DNA from: Alistipes sp.
Lineage (GTDB): Bacteria; Bacteroidota; Bacteroidia; Bacteroidales; Rikenellaceae
Assembly: GCA_017629985.1 (NCBI GenBank)
Contig: JAGBWD010000022.1
Location: 1 to 64,000, forward strand
Length of the DNA stretch: 64,000 bases
Direction of reading: 5' to 3'
Shown: positions 16,036 to 24,665 of the stretch, piece by piece
Layout: every line of letters starts with the position of its first letter
Numbering within the stretch: the first letter of the stretch is position 1
Notes under the pieces: generated by a model
Told to the model about the DNA's origin: nothing
What the model saw: only the letters and a program-made list of their open reading frames with translations
Database searches by the model: none
Translations under genes and position numbers: made by a program

Positions 16036-18180
16036 TTATAGAAGTAGCTGGAAGTCGAGTGTGCGGCGGTTCATATCCACTCTCTTCACCTTTACACGTA
16101 CGGGGCTTCCTAGGGTTAGTGTGATACCCGAGTTGCGCCCTACAACCTCGTAGCGTGCCTCATCGAAGCGGTAGTAGTCATTTTCATCAATATCGCGGAG
16201 GAAGGCCATGCCCTCTACATGTGTCTCATCTAGCTCTACGTAAACGCCCCACTCTGTCATGCCCGACACGGTTCCCGAGAACTCCTCGCCGATATGATCC
16301 TTCATAAACTCCGCCATCTTATACTTGATGCTAGCACGCTCGGCCTCTGCAGCCAATATCTCACGCTCGGTGGAGTGTACGCAGAGCTGCTCTAGGTTAT
16401 CCTTATCCTTGCGTTTTTCGCCATCGAGGTATGCCGCCAAAAGACGATGTACCATCATGTCGGGGTAGCGGAGGAGGGGCGAGTTGAAGTGTGTGTAGTA
16501 GGGGAATGCAAGGCCGTAGTGTCCGATGTTATCGGTGGTATATACCGCCTTGGCCATGCTGCGCACGGCTAATGAGGTTATGGCATTAGACTCTGCATGT
16601 CCAGCGATGGAGTTTAGGAGCTTATTCATCTCCTTGGCTACGGCACGTCCTTTCGAGGCCTTGAAGTAGTGGCCAAAACGTAACGCAAACTCCCTGAAGC
16701 GCGATAGCTTATCCTCCGATGGCTCATCATGGACACGGAAAACCATAGGACGTGGCACACGGCGACCATTCGACATGCGATATGCGCAGTACTCCGCAAC
16801 ACGGCGGTTAGCAAGAAGCATAAACTCCTCGATAAGCTGATTAGCCTCCTTCTGCACCTTGGTATATACTCCCGTTGGGCGACCCTTCTCATCGAGGATA
16901 AAGCGCACCTCGTCACGTGCAAAGGCTATAGCACCACTCTTGAAGCGTGCAGCACGTAGCTGTTGTGCGAGGGTGTGAAGGATGATAATCTCACTATTAT
17001 ACTCTCCAACTCCTGTCTCGATAACCTCCTGCGCCTCCTCGTATGTGAATCTACGATTGGAGTGGATTATTGTACGACCAAACCACTCATCTAGAATCTC
17101 TCCATTCTCGTTCATTTTAAAGATTGCCGAGAAGCAAAACTTATCCTCGTGCGGACGTAGCGAGCATAGGTCGTTGCATAGACGCTCTGGGAGCATAGGT
17201 ACTGTGCGGTCTACAAGATATACCGATGTGGCACGCTCCAGGGCCTCGTTATCCACCACCGAGCCTGGTGTAACGTAGTATGTTACATCTGCAATGTGTA
17301 CGCCAACCTCCCACACTCCTAGCTCTTGCTCGGTAATGGAGAGTGCATCATCAAAGTCCTTGGCATCGGCAGGGTCTATCGTGAAGGTCACCCTGTCGCG
17401 CATATCTCTGCGGCGTGATATCTCCTCCTCGGTAATCTCCCCCGAGATGCTCTCCGCAGCCCTTGTGACATCCTCGTCAAAGTGGTAGGGTAGGTCAAAC
17501 TCTGCCAATATGGCATGCATCTCGGTATCGTTGTCGCCAGCCTTGCCTAACGACTCCACAAGCTCTCCCTCGGGGAGCCTATCTCCCTCTGCCCAGTCGA
17601 TGATACGAACTAGGAGCTTGTCGCCATCCTCCACCTCGGGGTAGCGCTTACGAGAGAGGTATATGTCTGTAGCCAGGCGGCGGCTATCAGGTGTAACAAA
17701 GATGGAGTTAGCGGTGAGCTGCGCAGTGCCTATATATGGCTTTGTGCTACGCTCTGTCACTGCAACTATAGTTCCCTCAAGCACACCATCGCGTGAGCGG
17801 CGTGCCACGACAACCTCTACGCTATCACCATCGAGCGCCCCACAGCCATTGCGGCGCGAGACAAAGACATCGCTCTCCAGCTCCTCCACCGAAACATATA
17901 GTGACGAGGGAGTTATAGATGTTACAACTCCAGTGTAGCGTGGCATCGCCGAACGTGATAGACGATACTTGCTGCGTGCTACCTCCTCCACAAAGCCATC
18001 CTCAATGAGCTGTCGCACAATGGCAAAGGTCATGGTGCGACCATCTCTATCTGCTCCTCCCGAGGCTGCAGCAAGATGCTTCAACGAAAATTTGTTGTCG
18101 GGGAACTCTCGGAACATATCCACGATAAACGAAGCACGCTCATCGCGGTTGTTTCCCCTTTTATTTCTCTTCTTTCCCAT
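16036..18180 (-). CDS. rnr: Ribonuclease R
   Basis: 714 residues, family-typical. A winged-helix N-terminus (about 15-80), two cold-shock-type OB domains (about 82-235), the RNB catalytic domain with the metal-binding Asp cluster DPADAKDFDDAL at 269-280, and a C-terminal S1 domain (about 630-710, EEFSGTVSGMTEWGVYVEL). It is a 3'-5' exoribonuclease able to pass through structured RNA. The basic N-terminus (GKKRNKRGNNRDER) is normal. It lies four bases after the M20 hydrolase stop and 40 bases before mqnC, so it is probably co-expressed with both. Confidence 0.94.
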   Translation of the reverse strand: MGKKRNKRGNNRDERASFIVDMFREFPDNKFSLKHLAAASGGADRDGRTMTFAIVRQLIEDGFVEEVARSKYRLSRSAMPRYTGVVTSITPSSLYVSVEELESDVFVSRRNGCGALDGDSVEVVVARRSRDGVLEGTIVAVTERSTKPYIGTAQLTANSIFVTPDSRRLATDIYLSRKRYPEVEDGDKLLVRIIDWAEGDRLPEGELVESLGKAGDNDTEMHAILAEFDLPYHFDEDVTRAAESISGEITEEEISRRRDMRDRVTFTIDPADAKDFDDALSITEQELGVWEVGVHIADVTYYVTPGSVVDNEALERATSVYLVDRTVPMLPERLCNDLCSLRPHEDKFCFSAIFKMNENGEILDEWFGRTIIHSNRRFTYEEAQEVIETGVGEYNSEIIILHTLAQQLRAARFKSGAIAFARDEVRFILDEKGRPTGVYTKVQKEANQLIEEFMLLANRRVAEYCAYRMSNGRRVPRPMVFRVHDEPSEDKLSRFREFALRFGHYFKASKGRAVAKEMNKLLNSIAGHAESNAITSLAVRSMAKAVYTTDNIGHYGLAFPYYTHFNSPLLRYPDMMVHRLLAAYLDGEKRKDKDNLEQLCVHSTEREILAAEAERASIKYKMAEFMKDHIGEEFSGTVSGMTEWGVYVELDETHVEGMAFLRDIDENDYYRFDEARYEVVGRNSGITLTLGSPVRVKVKRVDMNRRTLDFQLLL

Positions 18181-18184
18181 ATAA

Positions 18185-19291
18185 CTACTTGTTAAGTATA
18201 TGTAAGGCCATGCGTAGCATCATCCTCTCGCCATAATCCATAGCCGCCTCATCGGGGAGAAATGTCGCGGTGTGCGACCCTCCGGATGCTGCACCCACGC
18301 CAAGACGGTAAAATAGCGAGGGGTAACACTCGGTGTAGTAGCCAAAATCCTCGGCCATAGGTATACGCCCCATCTCTCTTACTGTGATGTTCTCATCTGT
18401 GGCAACTATCATCGCCTCATAGGCGAGCATCACGTCATTGGTAACCGAGGGGTAGCCACGGCTGATATCCACCTTTACCTTTACGCCATACTTCTGCTCT
18501 ATGGCATTGGCATTTGCTGCCAAAAGGGTGTATATATGCTCTCTCTCCTCACTCGCAAAGGTGCGCATGGTGCCTTCGGCATACACCTCACCAGGAATCA
18601 CATTTGTAGCCCCTTCGGCAATGACCTTTCCTATGGATACCACACTATTGGGGGTGTTGAGGGCTGTGGTGCGCACCACCATATCTGCCATTGCTGTAAC
18701 GGTGTCGTTGATATCCTCGCGGCGTGCGGCATGTCCACCATGTCCACTTATCCAGAAGCGTAGCTCATCGTTTGATGCCATAAATACTCCAGGGCAGATG
18801 CCTACCTGGCCAACATCAAGACGTGCGTCTACATGTTGCCCAATAACCGCAGCAACATCATAACCCTCAAAAGGCCTCTCGGCAAGAATCATCGAGGCTC
18901 CTCCAGGGTTTAGCTCCTCACCAGGTTGGAAGATGCCAAAGAGCGTACCCTCGAAGTTACGCTCGCGGTTTAGCCTACATAGCACACCATAGAGCATCGC
19001 AGCGTGCATATCGTGGCCGCAGGCGTGCATGACACCCTCATTACGTGAGCAATACTCCACCTCTGTTAGCTCCTTGATAGGGAGGGCATCTATGTCGGCA
19101 CGGAGAACCACGGCACGCTTTAGGTTACCCTTCCTACCCTCTATCTTTGCCAATACTCCTGTGCCAGCTATGGCGCGACACTCTATGCCTTCGGCTTGTA
19201 GCTGCTCGAGGATAAACTCCTGCGTCTTATGCTCGCCGAAAGATAGTTCGGGGTATTGATGAATATGTCTACGAAAATCTATGCTATTCAT
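18185..19291 (-). CDS. M20 family amidohydrolase (M20D type)
   Basis: 368 residues. Zinc-site motifs of the M20D group: HQYPELSF near the N-terminus, the Asp/Cys-Gly-His-Asp core (VVLRADIDALPI and MHACGHDMHAAML), GEELNPGG, GQHVD and the dimerisation-domain motif SGHGGHAARRED. Members remove acyl groups from amino acids or peptides (N-acetyl-amino acids, hippurate, IAA conjugates). Substrate cannot be told; N-acetyldiaminopimelate deacetylation is one possibility. No signal peptide, so cytoplasmic. Operon member, 4 bases from rnr and 6 from the homocysteine methyltransferase gene. Confidence 0.85.
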   Translation of the reverse strand: MNSIDFRRHIHQYPELSFGEHKTQEFILEQLQAEGIECRAIAGTGVLAKIEGRKGNLKRAVVLRADIDALPIKELTEVEYCSRNEGVMHACGHDMHAAMLYGVLCRLNRERNFEGTLFGIFQPGEELNPGGASMILAERPFEGYDVAAVIGQHVDARLDVGQVGICPGVFMASNDELRFWISGHGGHAARREDINDTVTAMADMVVRTTALNTPNSVVSIGKVIAEGATNVIPGEVYAEGTMRTFASEEREHIYTLLAANANAIEQKYGVKVKVDISRGYPSVTNDVMLAYEAMIVATDENITVREMGRIPMAEDFGYYTECYPSLFYRLGVGAASGGSHTATFLPDEAAMDYGERMMLRMALHILNK

Positions 19292-19297
19292 AATCGC

Positions 19298-20194
19298 CTA
19301 TTTGCGTGGTTTATAGTGGCGTACCATCTGTGCGATACTTCGTGTATACTCTGCCGTTGTTCCGCAGCATCCTCCCACGATGCTTAAAAGGCCGCGCTCG
19401 GCAGCTGTGCGCAGAGTCTCGGTATGCTTCTTCACCGTCTCGGGATACTTACCCTTGGCATCAGGGACTCCTGCCGATGGTGCAGCATAGGTGGGAAGAG
19501 TGGTGAAGCGAGTAAGTAGCTCAAGGTTATCTACTATATTCTTAACACCATGCGAGCAGTTGAAGCCGATGGCTAGAGGCTCAAACTTCGACACATCCTC
19601 CACGTACCTCTCCACGGAGCGTCCCGAAGCTAGAAGACCACCAATCTTTGATAGCGTTGCTGAGAAGATTATTGGGGTCTCGGGAGCTACCTCGCGGCAC
19701 ACCTCTGCGGCAATCTCTGCGTTGCGAACATCGGTGATGCTCTCAATAAGGAAGATGTCGGCGCCCTGCTGGTGTAGCGAGGTGATAAGACGGCGGTAGG
19801 AGTCGCGAAGCTCCTCCTCCTTGAGGTCTATGGCTAGCGAGATGTTGCGCGTAGAGGGGCCTATAGAGCCTAATACAAATAGCTCCTTATCGCTCTCCTT
19901 ACGTGCCTCGTTTATCGCCTCAAAGGCCTTTGCTACAGTCTCCTCGGTGGTGATGCTCACGCCGCAGGCCTCCAACGATAGTGGGTCGGAAAGAAAGGTG
20001 TTTGTGGTTAGGAACTTTGCACCAGCCTTTATCGACTCCTTGTACATCGCCACCACGCGCTGTGGCTCCTCGATGGAGAGCATCTCGGGGAGTATGTCAC
20101 GGCGTGTGCCAGTGAGTGTTGTTCCTATCGCTGCATCCTTAACTATGATATGACGCTCGAGAATCTCCTCGATGCGCTCCTTAACATTTGCCAT
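19298..20194 (-). CDS. Stand-alone homocysteine S-methyltransferase domain protein
   Basis: 298 residues, equal to the first domain of MetH only. Zinc ligands are present: Cys in GFNCSHG and the Cys pair in GGCCGT near the C-terminus. Other landmarks: DAAIGTTL, LTTNTFLSDPLSL, FVLGSIGPS and LIESITDV. It should bind homocysteine and accept a methyl group from a donor such as S-methylmethionine, betaine or a corrinoid/folate partner protein. No folate- or B12-binding domain follows. Neighbours (glutaminyl cyclase, M20 hydrolase) do not reveal the donor. Cytoplasmic. Confidence 0.8.
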   Translation of the reverse strand: MANVKERIEEILERHIIVKDAAIGTTLTGTRRDILPEMLSIEEPQRVVAMYKESIKAGAKFLTTNTFLSDPLSLEACGVSITTEETVAKAFEAINEARKESDKELFVLGSIGPSTRNISLAIDLKEEELRDSYRRLITSLHQQGADIFLIESITDVRNAEIAAEVCREVAPETPIIFSATLSKIGGLLASGRSVERYVEDVSKFEPLAIGFNCSHGVKNIVDNLELLTRFTTLPTYAAPSAGVPDAKGKYPETVKKHTETLRTAAERGLLSIVGGCCGTTAEYTRSIAQMVRHYKPRK

Positions 20195-20200
20195 ATATCG

Positions 20201-21013
20201 TTACTTTATTATTTCAATCTCAAACAACTTATTCCAATCCTTGCCTGTGACGTATAGGTGTCCCGAAGTAGGGTTGTAGGCCACGCCATTGAAGGCCTCT
20301 GCCTCGGGGTTGTCTACAAGCCTGTCGCGTAGTGCTGGCATATCGACATATCCTACCACAACACCTGTCGCTGGGTCAATCTCTACGATAGCATCTGTGA
20401 GGTAGACATTTGCCCATATATGTCCATCTATCCACTCTAGCTCGTTTATCATGTTGAGGGGCTGACCATCAAACATCACACATATAGAGCCATTTGTAGC
20501 AAAGGTCTCGGGGTCTACGACACGTATTGTTGAGGTGCCGTCCGACATATATAGCTTTTCGCCATCGGTGGTCAATCCCCAACCCTCGCCACGATATGAA
20601 ATCTCGCGTAGTGGTTTGCCCATATTGTCGTAGAGGTATGCCTTATGCGACTCCCACGTAAGTTGATATATCCTATCCTTGAAGTGTGTGATGCCCTCGC
20701 CAAACTCATTATCTGGAAGTGAGGATAGCACCTCCACCTTGCCTGTTGCAAGGTCTATGCGCTGCAGGTGTGAGCGCCCCTCGCGCCCTGTACCCTCCCA
20801 CATCACGCCATCTACATACTCCAATCCTTGGGTGTAGCTACGTGTTGAGTGTGGATATTCGGCAACGACACGATAATCATAAAGCTTGGCTAGTGTAACG
20901 CTCTCTGTTTGAGATGTATTTCCCCCTTTGCTAGGAGTGGATGTGCCACCACATGCCATCAATATTAGAGATAGCATCAGCACCGAAACAAAAGTATCTA
21001 TATATCTTCTCAT
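20201..21013 (-). CDS. Glutaminyl-peptide cyclotransferase, lipoprotein
   Basis: 270 residues. Lipoprotein signal (MLSLILMACGG, Cys about residue 22), so a periplasmic or outer-membrane-attached enzyme. Beta-propeller glutamine cyclotransferase landmarks (PF05096): YPHSTRSYTQGLEY, WEGTGREGRSHLQRID, FGEGITHFKDRIYQLTWES, GWGLTTDGEKLYMSDGTS and a terminal GHLYVTGKDWNKLFEIEI. It converts N-terminal Gln of exported proteins to pyroglutamate, a modification common on Bacteroidota secreted and lipid-anchored proteins after signal cleavage before Gln. Several proteins here have mature N-termini next to AQ cleavage sites. First gene of the minus-strand operon; divergent from birA. Confidence 0.88.
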   Translation of the reverse strand: MRRYIDTFVSVLMLSLILMACGGTSTPSKGGNTSQTESVTLAKLYDYRVVAEYPHSTRSYTQGLEYVDGVMWEGTGREGRSHLQRIDLATGKVEVLSSLPDNEFGEGITHFKDRIYQLTWESHKAYLYDNMGKPLREISYRGEGWGLTTDGEKLYMSDGTSTIRVVDPETFATNGSICVMFDGQPLNMINELEWIDGHIWANVYLTDAIVEIDPATGVVVGYVDMPALRDRLVDNPEAEAFNGVAYNPTSGHLYVTGKDWNKLFEIEIIK

Positions 21014-21036
21014 ACCTACTTATATAATATACCTTG

Positions 21037-21044
21037 CAAAGATA
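21037..21044 (-). promoter_or_regulatory. -7 element of the glutaminyl cyclase-to-mqnC operon
   Basis: TATCTTTG on the minus strand about 24 bases before the ATG at 21013. No good -33 TTG is seen at the usual distance, so this is a half-site call. Confidence 0.5.
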
Positions 21045-21065
21045 GCCTTTTTCAAGGATTTTTCA

Positions 21066-21073
21066 TACCTTTG
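21066..21073 (+). promoter_or_regulatory. -7 element of birA
   Basis: TACCTTTG on the plus strand, 20 bases before the birA ATG; divergent from the minus-strand element at 21037-21044. The upstream -33 region is degenerate. Confidence 0.5.
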
Positions 21074-21093
21074 AGCAAAATATTAACGACTCT

Positions 21094-21822
21094 ATGGTAT
21101 ATCATATAGATACAACGACCTCAACAAATGACCTTGCACGCGACTCGCAGTATGGTCATATGGATATTATATGGGCAGAACATCAAACCGCAGGACGTGG
21201 ACAGCGTGGCCATACGTGGCATAGCACCGAGGGTGTGAATATAACCTTTTCGGTGGTTCTAAAGCCCACGTTCTTACCTATTATGGAGCAGTTCCTACTC
21301 TCGGAGATAGTGGCTCTGGCGCTTGTTGATACACTTGCCTACTATGGCGTAGATTGTCGCATAAAGTGGACTAATGATATATATGCTGGGGATAATAAGA
21401 TAGCTGGGGTGCTTATAGAACACTCCCTCTCGGGCGATACGCTGGCACGAACCATAGCTGGCATAGGCCTTAACATCAATCAACGAGAGTTCCCCGAGGA
21501 TATTCCCAACCCTACATCTATGTTTCTGGAGCGAGGCGTGATGTTTGACCGCGCGGAGGTGTTAGATAGATTTGCATCGCACCTCAAGAGCCTCTATGCA
21601 GAGCTGGAGAGGGGCGAAAAAAAGGGTATCGAGGAGCGATATATAGCAACGATGTATCACCTAGGCGAGGAGCATACATACGCCTATGCTTCGGGTGAGC
21701 AGTTTCGCGCCACGATACGTGGTGTGCGCCCCTCGGGTCATCTCTGCCTCGAGTATAAAGATGGCACGATAGGTGAGTACGCATTCAAGGAGGTGGAGTT
21801 TGTATTGCCACATAAGCGGTGA
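21094..21822 (+). CDS. birA: Biotin--[acetyl-CoA-carboxylase] ligase, monofunctional
   Basis: 242 residues. The biotinyl-AMP site is clear: STNDLARD at the N-terminus, then WAEHQTAGRGQRGHTWHS (the GRGR-like loop) and KWTNDIYAGDNKIAGVLIE. A short C-terminal SH3-like part follows. There is no N-terminal helix-turn-helix, so it attaches biotin to the carboxyl-carrier protein but should not act as a repressor. Cytoplasmic, single gene with its own -7 element (21066-21073), facing the operon that starts at 21013. gcvH follows after 107 bases. Confidence 0.92.
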   Translation: MVYHIDTTTSTNDLARDSQYGHMDIIWAEHQTAGRGQRGHTWHSTEGVNITFSVVLKPTFLPIMEQFLLSEIVALALVDTLAYYGVDCRIKWTNDIYAGDNKIAGVLIEHSLSGDTLARTIAGIGLNINQREFPEDIPNPTSMFLERGVMFDRAEVLDRFASHLKSLYAELERGEKKGIEERYIATMYHLGEEHTYAYASGEQFRATIRGVRPSGHLCLEYKDGTIGEYAFKEVEFVLPHKR

Positions 21823-21869
21823 TTGTGAAAAAATATCATGAAAAATTTTTCAGTCCGATAAAAAAAATA

Positions 21870-21877
21870 TATATTTG
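21870..21877 (+). promoter_or_regulatory. -7 element of gcvH
   Basis: TATATTTG about 52 bases before the gcvH ATG. The -33 position is an A/T-rich run (ttttt then cag) without a clean TTG, so moderate support only. Confidence 0.45.
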
Positions 21878-21929
21878 TGGTTGCAAAAGTGTGACAACTA
21901 AACAATAACAACTTAATACAAGAATTACT

Positions 21930-22310
21930 ATGGCTAATGTTCCTGCTAATTTGAAGTACTCTAACGACCACGAGTGGTTGCGTGTAGAGGGTGATGTTGC
22001 CGTTATCGGCATTACAGATTATGCACAGTCACAGCTTGGTGACATCGTTTTCGTTGATGTTCCTACTCTTGACGAGACTATCGAGGCAAACGAGGTTTTC
22101 GGCTCTATCGAGGCTGTAAAGACTGTATCTGATGCTTTCACTCCAGTAAGTGGTGAGGTTATCGAGTTCAATGAGGCTGTTGAGGCAGATCCATCACTCG
22201 TAAACAAGGATCCATACGGTGAGGGTTGGCTTGTTAAGATTAAGATGTCTAACCCTGCAGAGGTTGATGGTTTGTTGGATGCTGCAGCTTACGAGGCTCT
22301 TATCGGATAA
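21930..22310 (+). CDS. gcvH: Glycine cleavage system H protein
   Basis: 126 residues, family-typical. Lipoyl-attachment region [14 protein letters not shown] with the lipoylated Lys at residue 64, N-terminal [21 protein letters not shown] and the later [10 protein letters not shown]. It carries the aminomethyl group between P, T and L proteins of the glycine cleavage complex in the cytoplasm. It stands alone here: gcvP and gcvT are not next to it. Related one-carbon genes in the window are fhs and folC. Ended by the hairpin at 22391-22417. Confidence 0.95.
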   Translation: MANVPANLKYSNDHEWLRVEGDVAVIGITDYAQSQLGDIVFVDVPTLDETIEANEVFGSIEAVKTVSDAFTPVSGEVIEFNEAVEADPSLVNKDPYGEGWLVKIKMSNPAEVDGLLDAAAYEALIG

Positions 22311-22390
22311 TATCACAAGATAGGGGGAGAAGACGAGGAGAACTATAACCCCCCTTTAGCCCGAAGTTGTGTTATGCAACTTTCAACAAT

Positions 22391-22425
22391 GAGGGCCTGC
22401 TCAACGAGCAGGCCCTCTTCTTATT
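22391..22425 (+). terminator. Terminator downstream of gcvH
   Basis: A perfect 11-base stem (22391-22401 with 22407-22417, 5-base loop caacg) is followed by ttcttatt. It lies between gcvH and the convergent gene ending at 22446. Confidence 0.7.
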
Positions 22426-22445
22426 AACGTGGCGAGAAATATTGG

Positions 22446-23144
22446 CTACATTGTAGCCTCGGCGGTTGTCTCCTCGCAGTTGTTCTCAATAACTAGCTCT
22501 CGCTCAAGTTGCAACTTGTTGGCTAGCTTGATGATAGCGTTTCTATGTTCTATCTCCTTTATCTCATTACCCTTGGCCTCGATATCTGCCTCCATCTGAC
22601 CAAGCTTTTGAAGCATATCCTGTGGATATCCCGCGTCAATAATCTCATAGGCATAAACCTCCTTCTGGGCGATAAGGGCCTCTAGCTCGCCCTGCATAGC
22701 CTCGATAATGGTGTTGTTTGCGATGAGCCTCTGAAGCTCCTCCTCGTAGCTACCTAGTGGCATCACCCATGCTGACTCCAAATCACCGATAGTGTTGTGG
22801 AGCGTGGTCTGCTGCATGGCGAGATAGTCCTCCTCGGCACGTATTGCGGCACGGCGCTCACCAGCCTCATCCAAAATAGGCTCATATAGCGACTTGAAGT
22901 ATAGCGCTTTAGCGCCGTTGTAGCTCTTGCGGTATGCAATCTCATACTCCGATGCTAGGCGCTCCACCTTACGTAGGTCAGCCTCGCTATGTATTGTCTC
23001 GGCTAGTTCGGCAAGGTGCTGTGCATCCTTCTCGGGAGTGGTGAGGTGTATACGGCTCTCGCAACGTGTGCCAAGAAGTAGTAGTACAACAAATAGTGTG
23101 TATATGGTTGCTAGTATAGCCTTTTGCTTTCTATTCTTCTTCAT
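22446..23144 (-). CDS. Membrane-anchored coiled-coil protein, unknown function
   Basis: 232 residues from ATG 23144 (MKKNRKQKAIL); an ATG two codons upstream is equally possible. One N-terminal transmembrane helix (AILATIYTLFVVLLLLGT), then a wholly helical, Glu- and Lys-rich periplasmic part with long heptad-like stretches (about 45-220). I do not recognise a family. A stretch at about 43-90 (LAELAETI, YEIAYRKSYNGAKALYF) resembles the small lipoprotein encoded just upstream. The pair follows recQ, exonuclease and rlmI on the minus strand with very short gaps, so it is probably co-transcribed. An envelope-structural or assembly role is possible but unproven. Confidence 0.6.
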   Translation of the reverse strand: MKKNRKQKAILATIYTLFVVLLLLGTRCESRIHLTTPEKDAQHLAELAETIHSEADLRKVERLASEYEIAYRKSYNGAKALYFKSLYEPILDEAGERRAAIRAEEDYLAMQQTTLHNTIGDLESAWVMPLGSYEEELQRLIANNTIIEAMQGELEALIAQKEVYAYEIIDAGYPQDMLQKLGQMEADIEAKGNEIKEIEHRNAIIKLANKLQLERELVIENNCEETTAEATM

Positions 23145-23156
23145 AGTCATAGCCCT

Positions 23157-23435
23157 TTATTCGTTAAGTATAGCGTTACACTCCTCTAAAAATATAAGGT
23201 AGGACTCACCGCCTATCTGTGTGCGGAAGGCCTCTTCGTAGCTCTTAAGATTTAGAGATGCCTCCTGAAACTCCTCGTAGGTTGTTGCCTCCTTTACGGC
23301 TGTAGCCAGCTCGTAGCTCAAGTTGTAAGCCTCGTTAAGGTGGTTCTGCTCGTCAATCTTGATTGCTTGTGCATCGCCATTGCCACACGCCATAAATGCT
23401 AGGCACGAGGCGAGAATGATATACTTCTTCATCAT
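23157..23435 (-). CDS. Small lipoprotein, unknown function
   Basis: 92 residues from the ATG at 23435 (MMKKYIILASCLAFMACG). A longer frame to 23468 would overlap rlmI and place extra polar residues before the signal, so it is rejected. Lipobox FMAC gives a mature protein of about 75 residues, acidic and helical (ELATAVKEATTYEEFQEA, YEEAFRTQIGGESYLIF). No known family recognised. It resembles the N-terminal part of the neighbouring coiled-coil protein, suggesting an old duplication. It lies between rlmI and that gene on the same strand. Confidence 0.6.
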   Translation of the reverse strand: MMKKYIILASCLAFMACGNGDAQAIKIDEQNHLNEAYNLSYELATAVKEATTYEEFQEASLNLKSYEEAFRTQIGGESYLIFLEECNAILNE

Positions 23436-23451
23436 TTTATGTTTTTGTGTT

Positions 23452-24657
23452 TTACTCGACATATACAACCAGACCCTTGAGATACTCGCCCTCGGGGTGG
23501 TAGATGTTAATAGGGTGGTCTGCAGGCTGTGTTAGCTGACCTATGATACGTACCTTGCGGCGTGCTATGGCTGCTGCGGTAAATATTGTGGTGCGGAATA
23601 GGTCGCGGCTTACGGCCTGCGAACATGAGAAGGTGAAGAGAATACCTCCGGGACGAATCTTCTCCAGTGCGCGAGCGTTAATCTTCTTATATCCCTGAAG
23701 GGCATTGCCCAATACCTTATGGTGCTTTGCGAAGGCTGGAGGGTCGAGAATGATAAGGTCGTAGTCAGACTCTATATCCTTCAAGTACTCCACAGCGTTG
23801 CAGGCTATAGCCTTGTGTGGTGCCTCTGCGCCGAAGTTAAGCGCGACATTCTCCTCGGCAAGTTTCACGGCACGCTCCGAGAGGTCTATAGATACAACCT
23901 CTGTTGCGCCGCCAGCCATAGCTGCCACCGAGAAACCTCCCGTATAGCAGAAGGTGTTCAACACCTTACGTCCTTTGGAGTATTGACGTACGAGGTCGCG
24001 ATTTACGCGCTGGTCAATGAAGAATCCTGTCTTCTGTCCCTCCTCCCAATTAACCTTGAACTTTAGGCCATTCTCCAGAACGATGGTATCACTTTTTGCG
24101 CTATGACCCCAAAGGTAGCCATCTATAGCTCCCAAGTCAGCCTTGAAGGGGAGGGTCTGCGAACTCTTGTCGTAGATCGCCTCTAGCTCCTCGCCATAGG
24201 CCTCGCGAAGAGCCTCGGCAATAGCCATGCGTGAGTGATACATGCCCACAGAGTGGCACTGCACCACTGCGGTACGCTCGTAGATATCTATCACTAGGCC
24301 TGGTAGTAGGTCGCCCTCGCCATGTACTAGGCGGTAGCATGTAGTCTCCTTGTTGTTGTAGAGACCCAACGCCTGACGTATGTTTAACGCCTCGGCGATG
24401 CGGCGGTTCCACCAGCTCTGGTCTATTTCCTCACTCTCGAAGGTGAGTACACGCACAGCGATAGAGCCTATCTGCCAGTGTCCACGAGCAATAAACTCTC
24501 CCTGCTTGGTGACCACATCGACAATATCTCCCTCCTCAAGAGGCTTTATCCCCTCGGAGATACGCTCTATAGCTCCCGAGAATACCCAGGGGTGACAGCG
24601 TTGTAGAGACTCCTCTTTGCCACGGCGTAGGTGGACTATGTTGTAATTCTTGGCCAT
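23452..24657 (-). CDS. rlmI: 23S rRNA (cytosine) methyltransferase, RlmI family
   Basis: 401 residues. N-terminal PUA RNA-binding domain (about 1-85: HPWVFSGAIERIS, DVVTKQGEFIARGHW), an RlmI-specific middle part (NNKETTCYRLVHGEGDLLPGLVID), and a Rossmann methyltransferase with GFFIDQRVNRD, LNTFCYTGGFSVAAM, SIDLSERAV and the catalytic-loop LDPPAFAK followed by TFSCSQAVS. It should methylate C1962 (E. coli numbering) of 23S rRNA to m5C. Minus-strand neighbour of the exonuclease gene (8-base gap). Confidence 0.88.
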   Translation of the reverse strand: MAKNYNIVHLRRGKEESLQRCHPWVFSGAIERISEGIKPLEEGDIVDVVTKQGEFIARGHWQIGSIAVRVLTFESEEIDQSWWNRRIAEALNIRQALGLYNNKETTCYRLVHGEGDLLPGLVIDIYERTAVVQCHSVGMYHSRMAIAEALREAYGEELEAIYDKSSQTLPFKADLGAIDGYLWGHSAKSDTIVLENGLKFKVNWEEGQKTGFFIDQRVNRDLVRQYSKGRKVLNTFCYTGGFSVAAMAGGATEVVSIDLSERAVKLAEENVALNFGAEAPHKAIACNAVEYLKDIESDYDLIILDPPAFAKHHKVLGNALQGYKKINARALEKIRPGGILFTFSCSQAVSRDLFRTTIFTAAAIARRKVRIIGQLTQPADHPINIYHPEGEYLKGLVVYVE

Positions 24658-24665
24658 AATATCGA

